Part shown: in pieces, positions 28,355-36,959 of the stretch | Numbering within the stretch: the stretch's first letter is position 1 | Layout: each line of letters starts with the position of its first letter | Source: Chitinophagaceae bacterium | GTDB taxonomy: Bacteria > Bacteroidota > Bacteroidia > Chitinophagales > UBA10324 | Direction: 5' to 3' | Length of the DNA: 64,000 nt | NCBI GenBank assembly: GCA_016717285.1 | Contig: JADKFU010000001.1 | Location: forward strand, 186,001-250,000 | Program-made: the position numbers and the translations under genes | Notes under the pieces: model-generated | The model's input: only the letters and a program-made list of their open reading frames with translations | What the model was told of the DNA's origin: nothing | Databases searched by the model: none

Positions 28355-28495
28355 GATTTAGATGAACGCGAAGGTAGAGAAATTATATCACCGCAATTTG
28401 TAGCGGGATAACTGAGGCGGAACTTGTGCAGGATTCAACATTCATAATAGTAAATAAATGTGGTCGAATGGAAAATTGTTAAAATTGAAAAGTTG

Positions 28496-29047
28496 TCAGG
28501 AAGTACCCATGCCCACATCGCCCCCGCCGGTTATAATCATTCTTAAAGTGCGGCCTCCCGTATTAAAACGCAGTGCCCCGCCACCGCTGGCAGCGTAAGA
28601 TGCCTGTATCTGAAAATCCAATGAGCCATTATTGCGGTACAAGGCGGCAAACTCATAAGTAGTACCGCTGTTAACGCCAAACATTCTCCAATAACTATTA
28701 GTACCAGAAGCAGCCACAGTGCGAACCACTTCACCGGTTGAATAATTAGATGCATCCACCTCCAAAACGGAAGAAGGAGATGTGGTACCAATTCCAACAA
28801 AACCCGGATTTGTGTTGCCAAGAATGGTCATTCGTAGATTATTAAATGTGCCACTGCCAGAATTTGTGTAGAAATTGAGGTTCTGTGCATCTTCTGTCTT
28901 AATGCGAAGCGGATTGCCACCACCTGATAAACCGCCAAGGAAATCGCTTCCACCAAGAGTGTTACCAGTTGTGGACCATGTTTGTGCATTTACATTAGTT
29001 GCAAGCATTGACATGAATGCTATTTCGATCAATAATTGAATTTTCAT
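28496..29047 (-). CDS. Secreted WGIGTTSP-type surface protein, truncated at the C-terminus
   Basis: The start is placed at 29047 (MKIQLLIEIAFMSMLATNVNAQ signal peptide). An ATG at 29080 in the same frame overlaps the stop of the upstream gene and is the alternative. The mature part contains the VGIGTTSPSSVLEVDA and DVGMGTS motifs found in Bacteroidota tail-fibre/intramolecular-chaperone-type proteins. The protein ends right after a GMGTS motif, where family members continue for hundreds of residues, so it is truncated. The central 324 bp (28511-28834) are duplicated at 30602-30925. Confidence 0.6.
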   Translation of the reverse strand: MKIQLLIEIAFMSMLATNVNAQTWSTTGNTLGGSDFLGGLSGGGNPLRIKTEDAQNLNFYTNSGSGTFNNLRMTILGNTNPGFVGIGTTSPSSVLEVDASNYSTGEVVRTVAASGTNSYWRMFGVNSGTTYEFAALYRNNGSLDFQIQASYAASGGGALRFNTGGRTLRMIITGGGDVGMGTS

Positions 29048-29076
29048 AGTATGAAGATTTTTTGTTTTTGAAAAAT

Positions 29077-30027
29077 TCATTCAATCAAAATCTTCTTTAC
29101 CATTACTCCTTTCCTTGTTTGCAAAACAATTAAATAAATACCTGATGAGTACGCAAATGGAATACTCCTCTTTCCGGCGCTTATTTCGTCACAGAATAAC
29201 ATTTCTCCTGTTTCGTTAACTACAGTCAGCAAAGTAGTTTCCGTTGCACATAGTTCCAAGGTACTACAATACCCATTATAAATTACTCCAATTGCTTTTG
29301 GGATCGGCTGCATTGAAGTAGATACACAATCCGTGCAATTAATGCTTACGCTGTCGATGAAATAATATGCTCTTCCAGGCGGAATAATAACTTCCACTCT
29401 TAGAGTGTCTGTATGATCAGAGTCAAAAAAGTTACCAATGTAAACATGTGTATATGCAGAATCCGCAATGAAATTCCAATGCAATAGAACCCAGTTTACG
29501 GAATCAACAATAATTGAATCTTCATACAATTGAGCACTATTATTCACAGGCAATATGCTTCCAGGTGGATAAGATAATGTTGTTAAGCGCATGCCCATTT
29601 TATTACTAGCCACAGTTGCATCAGTACCGCCTGGAACTAGATTGCCCCGACTTATCCTCATGGAAACGGAGTAGTGCTTCCCTGGTTGCATAGTATCAAG
29701 GAGACTTGTCCCAATGTATTCACGATAACCATAAGAATATTCAAATGTATATAATCCCATATAGGCATTCCCTTCGTAAGCAGGTTGAGTACCGAAAGCA
29801 TTATCTGGAATTGAAGCTATAGATAAGGCGCACACATTGAAGTAATCTGGTGAACCAGGAACTCCATAAATTCCACCAAATGGAAACCAATACTTACAAG
29901 TATCAACTTGGTTGATTCCTGTTGGACATGCATCGTATTCTTCGAATGATCCGTTTGGAACCAAATTTTGAGCCTGACAAATACCCAGAAGTAAAAAAAA
30001 GAAAGGAAATGGTAAAAAAGATTTCAT
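29077..30027 (-). CDS. T9SS-sorted secreted protein with an N-terminal carbohydrate-binding-like domain
   Basis: 316 residues. Signal peptide MKSFLPFPFFFLLLGICQAQ. The mature start NLVPNGSFEEYDACP is a common opening of Bacteroidota jelly-roll/CBM-like domains. Six or more cysteines occur. The C-terminal about 70 residues (GVIYNGYCSTLELCATETTL to KGVMVKKILIE) resemble a T9SS type A sorting domain. The role is probably surface binding. The next gene starts at or just after its stop (ATGA overlap at 29077-29080, or 29 nt if the second start is used). Confidence 0.75.
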   Translation of the reverse strand: MKSFLPFPFFFLLLGICQAQNLVPNGSFEEYDACPTGINQVDTCKYWFPFGGIYGVPGSPDYFNVCALSIASIPDNAFGTQPAYEGNAYMGLYTFEYSYGYREYIGTSLLDTMQPGKHYSVSMRISRGNLVPGGTDATVASNKMGMRLTTLSYPPGSILPVNNSAQLYEDSIIVDSVNWVLLHWNFIADSAYTHVYIGNFFDSDHTDTLRVEVIIPPGRAYYFIDSVSINCTDCVSTSMQPIPKAIGVIYNGYCSTLELCATETTLLTVVNETGEMLFCDEISAGKRSIPFAYSSGIYLIVLQTRKGVMVKKILIE

Positions 30028-30475
30028 GATTTGGTTTTTGTTCCACTTTTAAAAAAACTCAGTGGGAAGAAGAGCTTTTGATTGGCCAAATCAAATAATA
30101 AGTCTTCTAGCTATTAAATGAAGACAATCACCATTCTCGATGCCGGCTCTTGCCCGGCTCTTGGTGTTTAAGCAAGAATCAGGGTCGGAAGAAGAGTCGG
30201 GCGAGTGAAGTTGGGTTAATCTATTTATGAAGCGACAAGAAATATGAGAATGTGGTGCAGGAAGCGGATTGTTTTGAATCAAAAAGAGCATAACTGTAGT
30301 AACAGGGTAAGCATAATATGTTTTATAATTAGTTAGCTAAAATATATAAAATGGTTACTAAGAGCAAATTTATTTGTGTTTCAATATATTTCAGGACACA
30401 GAGGAATTACCCTCGATGTACGTGTGCATTGATAAGTCAACACAGCCTTGAATTAATCAGATGAACAATCAGGTT
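30028..30475. other. Gene-free stretch, 448 bp
   Basis: No supported coding sequence on either strand. The only structure I see is a short direct repeat of about 10 bp around GCCCGGCTCTTG at 30142-30163. The promoter of the 316-residue T9SS gene is expected near 30030-30090. Confidence 0.4.
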
Positions 30476-31030
30476 TCATATTAAATCACCTGATGAAGAT
30501 GTTCCTATATCCGTATAGTGCCCAGCATCATAACTTAAACGCTGCTGGTAGGTTGCGGCTTTCACAACTTCGAATTTAGCATTTGGTCCGGAAGTACCAA
30601 TGCCCACATCGCCGCCGCCGGTAATGATCATTCTTAAATTACTGCCTCCCGTATTGAACCGCAAAGCCCCGCCACCGCTGGCAGCGTAAGATGCCTGTAT
30701 CTGAAAATCCAATGAGCCATTATTGCGGTACAAGGCGGCAAACTCATAAGTAGTACCGCTGTTAACGCCAAACATTCTCCAATAACTATTAGTACCAGAA
30801 GCAGCCACAGTGCGAACCACTTCACCGGTTGAATAATTAGATGCATCCACCTCCAAAACGGAGGAAGGGGATGTGGTACCAATTCCAACAAAACCCGGAT
30901 TGGTATTTCCAAGAATGGTCATTCGCTGTGAGCCATTGGTGTGGAAATTAATGTTGTATGCTGCATCGTTACGAATTTGCAAATGGCCAGCATTGGGGAG
31001 GCAACAACAAGAATTTTTATGAAAGCATAT
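30476..31030 (-). pseudogene. 5'-truncated second copy of the WGIGTTSP surface protein
   Basis: An open frame of 185 codons closed upstream by TGA at 31033-31031, with no ATG in the N-terminal part and only a TTG at 30982. It starts inside the domain (…LPNAGHLQIRNDAAYNINFHTNG) with no signal peptide. It then repeats the segment found in the gene at 28496-29047 and continues 40 residues further (GPNAKFEVVKAATYQQRL…) before stopping. It looks like a decayed paralogue or the product of a segmental duplication. Confidence 0.6.
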
Positions 31031-31062
31031 TCAACCTTAGAATCTCCATTTTATTCTCTAAA

Positions 31063-31086
31063 ATACAATCACTAAATAGATTGTAT
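31063..31086 (+). promoter_or_regulatory. Inverted repeat abutting the start codon of a small gene
   Basis: ATACAATC (31063-31070) and GATTGTAT (31079-31086) form a perfect 8-bp inverted repeat with an 8-nt spacer. It ends 1 nt before the ATG at 31088. It could be an operator, or an RNA hairpin hiding the ribosome-binding region. Confidence 0.45.
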
Positions 31087-31087
31087 C

Positions 31088-31309
31088 ATGACCAAAAAAG
31101 AAAAGAAGGAATTGGCGCTCCAACTGAAAGCTGCGATTGACGCAAAAAAAATTACAATGGAGAAAATAGTTTCCAACGAAACAAGACCAGTAAGAAACAA
31201 TCATGCAGGAACAGGGCCGAGGAAATCAAAAGAAAGAAAGGTCGATCCAATAACAGGCAGCAAACATAAACGTCCTCCAAAAATCGACCTTGATTTCGAC
31301 CCCTGGTAA
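31088..31309 (+). CDS. Small basic protein of unknown function
   Basis: 73 residues, about one third Lys/Arg. MTKKEKKELALQLKAAID is a probable amphipathic helix. A disordered basic middle (GTGPRKSKERKVDP) and an acidic, aromatic end (IDLDFDPW) follow. I recognise no family. The codons look natural, and the inverted repeat right before the start supports a regulated gene. Its 3' end faces terC, with a GTAGCGA-type repeat between them. Confidence 0.45.
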   Translation: MTKKEKKELALQLKAAIDAKKITMEKIVSNETRPVRNNHAGTGPRKSKERKVDPITGSKHKRPPKIDLDFDPW

Positions 31310-31317
31310 TCCAACCC

Positions 31318-31346
31318 TACTAACCACTCGCTACTCGCTACTCACT
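31318..31346. repeat. Short CTACTCG/CTACTCA repeat at the terC 3' end
   Basis: Three to four heptamer-type units; the last one contains the TGA stop of terC (31344-31342). Same family as the mutL-end repeat. Confidence 0.7.
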
Positions 31347-32279
31347 TCTTATCCCTGAAAATCGAAACCAACACCGCAATCGTCAATATGGAACCAATTA
31401 CAACAAGTGACCATCCGGTGGTAATGGTAATGTGAAAAATTTCCAACAGCATTTTTACACCGATAAAAATCAGTATAATAGAAATTCCTTCTTTCAGATA
31501 GTCAAACTTATCCGCCATGTTTTTTAACAGGAAGAACATGGCCCGTAATCCCATCACTGCAAAAATGTTGGAGGTAATAATCACCAGTCTGTCCTGCGAA
31601 ATAGCGAATACCGCAGGAATGGAGTCGATAGCAAATACAAGATCAGTTGATGCGATCACCATGATTACAAGGAATAAAATAGTATAGTATGTTTTGCCGT
31701 CTTGCTGAATCCTGAAGCTTCCATCACCTTCAGTATCCGTTAACCGGAAGTAGCGGTTCAGCAGTTTATACATGATATTCTTCTTCGGATTAAATTCGCT
31801 TTCCCCTTTCGAAAATAACATGGAAACACCCGTGTAAACCAGTATCGCACCGAAGATGTACAACACCCAATGAAACTGTTCTACTATCAGAATTCCGAGA
31901 AATATAAAGATGACCCGGAAAACCACCGCGCCGATAATTCCATAGAACAAAACCTTGTGATAGTATTTATCCGATATTTTAAAGTAGGAGAGTATGAGTA
32001 TAAAAACAAAAGGTTATCTGCCGAAAGGGAATATTCCATCAGGTAAGCGGAAATATATTGGAGTCCTTTTTCTGTTCCATGAAAATGATACACGAGGTAA
32101 CCATAGGCGAATGCAATTGAAACCCAGCAACCTGTTTGAAACAGCGCGCTTTTAACTGTCATCGGTTTATCGGATCGTTGCAATATTCCGATGTCGAGCA
32201 CCAGGAATAGCAAAACAACAATTCCAAAAATAACATACAGCACATCGGTATCACCGAATTGTTGAATCAATGCATTCAT
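31342..32279 (-). CDS. TerC family integral membrane protein, frameshifted in this sequence
   Basis: Piece 1 (32279 down to about 32010) has the N-terminal helices, TVKSALFQTGCWVSIAFAYG and the conserved EYSLSADNL motif, whose acidic residue probably lies in the ion path. Piece 2 (to 31342) has FYGIIGAVVFRVIFIFLG, STDLVFAIDSIPAVFAI and later helices. The break is a missing base in the A4 run at 32008-32011; adding it restores SADNLFVFILILSYFKI. The restored protein has about 312 residues and 7-9 helices. TerC/Alx proteins export metal ions, notably manganese. The start overlaps the stop of the DUF4340 gene (TAATG). Confidence 0.88.
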
Positions 32280-33304
32280 TACTTCTTACCGTTTGATTTG
32301 ATACTGAAATAGGAGAAAGATTTTAATAAACGTCCGAAATGAAACTGTTGAAGAATTACGAAATCCTTGTTGTCATGTATGGTTGCAAAGTAACGGTCGA
32401 CATCGTATTTCAATTCATTCCCCTTCATATCAAATTGCTCGCTGGTGGAATTGCGGGGCATGTGATATAATGTCGCGCTTTGCGATTGCTGTTGCCGGTC
32501 TGTTACCGTAACTGTACAAAACGGAATGGTTTGCAGGATGGAATCTTTCTTTGGGAGATCATTCACAAAACTTTCGCAAAAGATAGAAGAGTACAGCGAA
32601 ATATAATGATGCACCCGTTCTTTATTGAGTTGTCCGCCTGCCAATATTCCTTTGTTCTTATTACTCACTTCAAAGGAGTCTGCTCTCAACTGTTTAATGC
32701 TGAATGAACTATCAGGCTTCTCAAAATATTCTACGGTAATCATACTGATCTCGTTATTTCGGAAGCGGAAAACAGCAGTGCTGCGGATCACCTCTTCATC
32801 GGTTACAAAACGACTGTCCAAAACACCTGCAAAAGCAGGCACTGAAACCACAAAAGGTTTGTCTGAACCATTCATCAGAAAATAAGTGCCTTCAGAATTC
32901 AGCGTGCCTCCGCCTACGTAATAAGATTTGAGCAGCGAACCTTCTTTGTCATACAGTTCAACCTTTTTGTTGCTGCTCGCAAGCGCAGTGATCACCGTTT
33001 TTTCCGCAGCTTCCGGAACAGGATAACTTACATCTAATCGCTTGATGGTCGACAGTAATGTTTTCATGTAATCATTTCTTACTTCGAAGCGGTCATTCAC
33101 AGTCCAGTGATCATCTTCCCGTTTCAGCACCACTTTTTTTCCTTCCATATCAGCAATAAATATTTTGAAAATAGAAGCAGTGTCCTCAATGGCGAATGAT
33201 TTTTCTTTTTCATTCAGTGTGGAGGAAGATTTTTTTATCACCAGAAAATAAGCAGCCACTGCAAGCACAGCCAGTAAGAAGAGATAGAGGAAATTGCGAC
33301 GCAT
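32279..33304 (-). CDS. DUF4340 domain protein of the gliding ABC operon
   Basis: 341 residues. One N-terminal transmembrane helix (LYLFLLAVLAVAAYFLV), then a periplasmic region. That region has repeated modules containing VVLKREDDHWTVND and KKVELYDKEGSLLKSYYVGG, diagnostic of DUF4340. Such proteins typically follow GldG-like components of ABC-2 systems, as here (69 bp after gldG). It is probably an accessory envelope subunit of the GldAFG complex. Its TAA overlaps the terC ATG, so terC is translationally coupled. Confidence 0.82.
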   Translation of the reverse strand: MRRNFLYLFLLAVLAVAAYFLVIKKSSSTLNEKEKSFAIEDTASIFKIFIADMEGKKVVLKREDDHWTVNDRFEVRNDYMKTLLSTIKRLDVSYPVPEAAEKTVITALASSNKKVELYDKEGSLLKSYYVGGGTLNSEGTYFLMNGSDKPFVVSVPAFAGVLDSRFVTDEEVIRSTAVFRFRNNEISMITVEYFEKPDSSFSIKQLRADSFEVSNKNKGILAGGQLNKERVHHYISLYSSIFCESFVNDLPKKDSILQTIPFCTVTVTDRQQQSQSATLYHMPRNSTSEQFDMKGNELKYDVDRYFATIHDNKDFVILQQFHFGRLLKSFSYFSIKSNGKK

Positions 33305-33373
33305 TTATTTTATGTTGTTATATGCACTTTTATTGAAATTCTTTAATCATTTATAGTCCTGGAATGATTGATT

Positions 33374-35077
33374 TTAATGCGCAAACTTTCTGTTGCGGAT
33401 AAAGTTAAACATCAAACCAAAAACAATCAGCAAACCGATTGGAACAAGTGTATTGATCAATTGCCATTTTGTTTTTTCAGCAGTCACTTTTGTGTTGTCG
33501 AGCAAGCGAAGCTGAACGGTCTTTGAACGTGTATCAATATGTTGCGTGAAGCCTGTAAGGTAATCGATGCAATTGAGCAGAAAATTTTTGTTGCTGAAAT
33601 ATTCTCCTGTAAATCGATAGTAGCCGAGAGTGAGTGGCTGACCTTGTGCATTCACTTCGTTCTTCGCGATGTCGCCGTCTGCAATCACAATCATTTTTGT
33701 TTCAACGCTTTTTTCCCGGAAAGGCATCTTGAGTGAATCATTCAATGTCGTTAACATTTCAGGTGCAATGCGATTGGCAAATACGGATGGAAATGTTCCC
33801 TCGAGCAAGACGGCAGAGATCAGTTTTTTCTTGTTGTATTGCGATTCATCAGGTCTTGATTTCAGTTCTTTAAAATCCACCATCCAGGGTGTAAACACGA
33901 GCTTGCTGTGATCGCTGGAAGAAAGTAAAACAGTTTTTTGCACGCCTTTCAATGCAAGCGTGTCCAGAGAGCTTGCAAATGAGGAGGACACTGCGGTGAT
34001 GCCTTTATCAATCGGATGCGTACTGCCGGCAGCGAATACCGGAAAATAGTAACAGGGAAATAAATTGAACTTCGGTTTGGTGCCTTCGTAACTCACAAGC
34101 AATGGAACAGGATTGCACTGGAGATCAAGTACCAATGCGGGATTAACACGTATTCCATATCTGAACAACTGGTCTTCGAGATTGAGCGGATAATCAACGG
34201 TTAAAAAAGAACGGCGCGCAATGACAGTATCCAATTCTGCATTCAATGCTTCTACCAGCCATAATATTTTTCCTCCGTTCATCAAATACTGATCGATCTT
34301 GAATTTATCCTGTTCAGAAAAAGTCTTCGTTGGTTTTGCAATTACAATTGCCTTGAAATCTTTTGCTATTTCAGTAACACTGTCCGGATAAATGATTCGC
34401 AAATCATAGAAAGCAGACATTGTTGTGGTAAGATCAGCGGTGGCAATGTTATTCATTTCACCATGACCTCTGATAAAACCAATCTTTGGTGCACGAATCA
34501 ATGACATTGATTCAATGGCCTGTGAAAATTTATCTTCGAGATGTGCGATGGAATTATTCAATGCTTCCTGAGCTACTGTTCCTGGCGTATTCTCGAGCAG
34601 GTTAACGGCAACCTGGTGTCCTTTATAATTGACGATGGCTCCCGGAACAATTATTTTTTCAGAATATTCATCGCCGGCATTGTTTTTTACATTGGTCGGT
34701 TCCAGGCCTTTTTGGGCAAGCTCTTTCAATATATCCTGAAGTTCTTTGTCATTTTTTCCTTTGGTAGGGTCCTCAAATTCATATTGAATTTTATCACCGC
34801 CGTATACTTTAAATTCATTCAGCAGTTCCTTTGTTCCATTGGCAAGCCGTTTAAATCCTGCCGGAAAATCACCTTCGAGATAAATTTTTACGAATACCAC
34901 ATCATCCAGTTTCCGCAACAACTGACGTGTAGAATCAGTGAGCGTAAATCGTTTGTCGGCAGTAAGATCAACCCTTGTAAAAACCGCAGACGACAATACA
35001 TTCAACGCAACCACTATTCCAATCACGATGGATAGTTGGATCAACGCTTCCCGCTTATATGTCCTTTTACTATTCAT
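33374..35077 (-). CDS. gldG: Gliding motility ABC transporter auxiliary protein GldG
   Basis: 567 residues. N-terminal helix (LIQLSIVIGIVVALNVLSSAVF) and TRVDLTADKRFTLTDSTRQLL, the standard opening of GldG/ABC-type uncharacterised transport proteins. A large extracytoplasmic domain contains IGFIRGHGE and GKILWLVEAL, and a C-terminal transmembrane helix (LINTLVPIGLLIVFGLMFNFI) precedes a basic tail. In Flavobacterium GldA, GldF and GldG form an ABC complex needed for gliding; in other Bacteroidota the same set exists without proven gliding. It lies between gldF and the DUF4340 gene on one strand. Confidence 0.92.
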   Translation of the reverse strand: MNSKRTYKREALIQLSIVIGIVVALNVLSSAVFTRVDLTADKRFTLTDSTRQLLRKLDDVVFVKIYLEGDFPAGFKRLANGTKELLNEFKVYGGDKIQYEFEDPTKGKNDKELQDILKELAQKGLEPTNVKNNAGDEYSEKIIVPGAIVNYKGHQVAVNLLENTPGTVAQEALNNSIAHLEDKFSQAIESMSLIRAPKIGFIRGHGEMNNIATADLTTTMSAFYDLRIIYPDSVTEIAKDFKAIVIAKPTKTFSEQDKFKIDQYLMNGGKILWLVEALNAELDTVIARRSFLTVDYPLNLEDQLFRYGIRVNPALVLDLQCNPVPLLVSYEGTKPKFNLFPCYYFPVFAAGSTHPIDKGITAVSSSFASSLDTLALKGVQKTVLLSSSDHSKLVFTPWMVDFKELKSRPDESQYNKKKLISAVLLEGTFPSVFANRIAPEMLTTLNDSLKMPFREKSVETKMIVIADGDIAKNEVNAQGQPLTLGYYRFTGEYFSNKNFLLNCIDYLTGFTQHIDTRSKTVQLRLLDNTKVTAEKTKWQLINTLVPIGLLIVFGLMFNFIRNRKFAH

Positions 35078-35153
35078 TTCTATATTTCAAACTTTCAACC
35101 AACATTTCAACCCCCCTAAACAACATAAACCCTTCAAACTCTTTAAACCCTTC

Positions 35154-35882
35154 CTACCACTTCCTGCTCTCTAACACCGTCTTCGTACACAAAACAAATA
35201 CCACTACAACAGAAACAAAATAAATGATATCTCTTGTATCCACCACGCCACGACTGATAGAATCGTAATGGTATTGCATACCGATTGATTGAATAATGGT
35301 ATCCGCTTTTCCGCCAAATAATCCTAAGCCACTTATTGCATCAAACGACAACAATGCAATGAAACATAAAAATGCAGCTACTACAAATGCGACAATCTGG
35401 TTATCCGTGATAGAAGAAGAAAAAAGTCCGATAGATATGAAAGCTGCACTGATCATCACTAATCCGATATATGATCCACATGTTGCGCCGGAATCTAGAT
35501 TTCCAATTGGAGATCCCAGAGCGTAAATGGAATAGTAATACAATAAAGTTGGAAGCAAAGCAAAAAGGACAAGGCAGACAGCAGCTAAAAATTTACCAAT
35601 CACAATTTGCAGTGCTGTTATCGGCCGCGTTACAATCAACTCCAGTGTGCCAGCTTTTTTTTCTTCTGAAAACATACGCATGGTTACTGCCGGAATCAAA
35701 AGCATAAAAACCAATGGTGCATTATCAAACAGTATGTCGAGGTTGGCATATCCGTTGTCAAGCACATTATTCGGAAACACCCACATGATGAGTGCCATCA
35801 ATATCAGAAACACTGCAATGGCGATGTATCCAATGAGGGAAGAAAAAAATGTTGTCAGCTCTTTTCGAAATATTGCGATCAT
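35154..35882 (-). CDS. gldF: Gliding motility ABC transporter permease GldF
   Basis: 242 residues with six membrane helices. The opening MIAIFRKELTTFFSSLIGYIAI and the segment MRMFSEEKKAGTLELIVTRPIT are typical of ABC-2 permeases of the GldF/NosY type. It is the inner-membrane channel subunit for GldA. It is 39 bp downstream of gldA and 76 bp upstream of gldG on the same strand, so one transcription unit is likely. Confidence 0.93.
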   Translation of the reverse strand: MIAIFRKELTTFFSSLIGYIAIAVFLILMALIMWVFPNNVLDNGYANLDILFDNAPLVFMLLIPAVTMRMFSEEKKAGTLELIVTRPITALQIVIGKFLAAVCLVLFALLPTLLYYYSIYALGSPIGNLDSGATCGSYIGLVMISAAFISIGLFSSSITDNQIVAFVVAAFLCFIALLSFDAISGLGLFGGKADTIIQSIGMQYHYDSISRGVVDTRDIIYFVSVVVVFVLCTKTVLESRKW

Positions 35883-35921
35883 ATGTTTACGCGCCGAATC
35901 TTTACGAAGCCGGTTTCTTTA

Positions 35922-36842
35922 TTATTGATTTAAGTTGCCACGAACTTTTGTCAATTCCTTAAACACTTCTTCCAGCGATTGTTGTTCTTCAGTCAGTGAA
36001 GTAATGGTAAGCTGATTGTCTACTGCAAAACGGAAGACATCTTCCTGTAATCCCGGTTGTCCATAGATTTTCCATTTATTATCTCCGGCGGATTCAACTT
36101 TTTTAACATGGATGATGGCCTCCAGTTTTTTTCTTTCTGTGTTTTGCTTGAAGGAAACAAGTATTATTATTTCACCACCTGACTTTTGTTGCAACCGTTC
36201 AATCGCATCATCAGCAACAATCTTTCCTTTGTCGATGATTACCACACGACTGCAGATCGCCTGCACCTCCTGCATGATGTGGGTAGAAAGTATCACTGTT
36301 TTTTCTTTCCCCAATTCCCTGATAAGTTGCCGCACTTCTGTCAATTGATTCGGATCCAGACCTGAAGTGGGTTCATCCAGAATTAAAACTTGCGGATCGT
36401 GAAGCAAAGCCTGCGCAATGCCCACACGTTGACGGTATCCTTTTGAAAGCGCATTGATCTTTTTGAGTTGTTCTTTTTCTAAACCGGTCATGCCGATGAT
36501 TTCCCGGACACGTTTGGTTTTGTTGTTCACCTGGTTCAGGCGCGCCACAAACAGCAGAAATTCTTTCACATAAAGATCAGCGTACAATGGATTGTTTTCT
36601 GCCAGGTAGCCAATGTGTTTTCTTGCTTCGAGCGATTGTTTTTCCACATCAAATCCACAGACAGATGCATGACCTTCATTTTGCGGAAGATATCCGGTCA
36701 GAATTTTCATGGTGGTAGACTTGCCTGCACCATTGGGTCCGAGAAATCCCAGCACTTCTCCGGCTTTCACTTCAAATGAAATGGCGTCAACAGCACGCTG
36801 CTGACCATACATTTTTGTGAGCCCTGAAACGATGATTGACAA
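35922..36842 (-). CDS. gldA: Gliding motility ABC transporter ATP-binding protein GldA
   Basis: 306 residues, the cytoplasmic ATPase of the GldAFG complex. Walker A is GFLGPNGAGKSTT, the Q-loop lies at about residue 85 (YLAENNPLY), the signature is LSKGYRQRVG, and Walker B with catalytic Glu is VLILDEPTSGLDP, followed by an H-loop (STHIMQEV). The C-terminal extension (about 215-306) is normal for the ABC-2 drug/Gld group. First gene of gldA-gldF-gldG-DUF4340-terC. Its upstream region contains the selD satellite array. Confidence 0.95.
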   Translation of the reverse strand: MSIIVSGLTKMYGQQRAVDAISFEVKAGEVLGFLGPNGAGKSTTMKILTGYLPQNEGHASVCGFDVEKQSLEARKHIGYLAENNPLYADLYVKEFLLFVARLNQVNNKTKRVREIIGMTGLEKEQLKKINALSKGYRQRVGIAQALLHDPQVLILDEPTSGLDPNQLTEVRQLIRELGKEKTVILSTHIMQEVQAICSRVVIIDKGKIVADDAIERLQQKSGGEIIILVSFKQNTERKKLEAIIHVKKVESAGDNKWKIYGQPGLQEDVFRFAVDNQLTITSLTEEQQSLEEVFKELTKVRGNLNQ

Positions 36843-36959
36843 AAGCTGGAATTGAAGAGTTGATTAAAAGCTGCTAACGGGTTGCGAAAATATAAAATTG
36901 CTTTGGGTGTGTTTCAAATTGTCAATCCGGTGTGATCAATATGATCCATTTCTGATAAA

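Larger units (their letters stand above)
28511..30925. repeat. 324-bp dispersed direct repeat (two copies)
   Basis: Copy 1 is 28511-28834 and copy 2 is 30602-30925, a constant offset of 2091 bp with no indels. The central part (about 28575-28770) appears identical and mismatches cluster at the two ends. Both copies encode the same surface-protein segment on the minus strand and flank the 316-residue T9SS gene. Confidence 0.9.

Noticed and set aside
31342..32279. Two separate small TerC-like genes
   Set aside because: The N-terminal frame ends with non-family sequence directly after SADNL, and one added base restores the normal TerC continuation.
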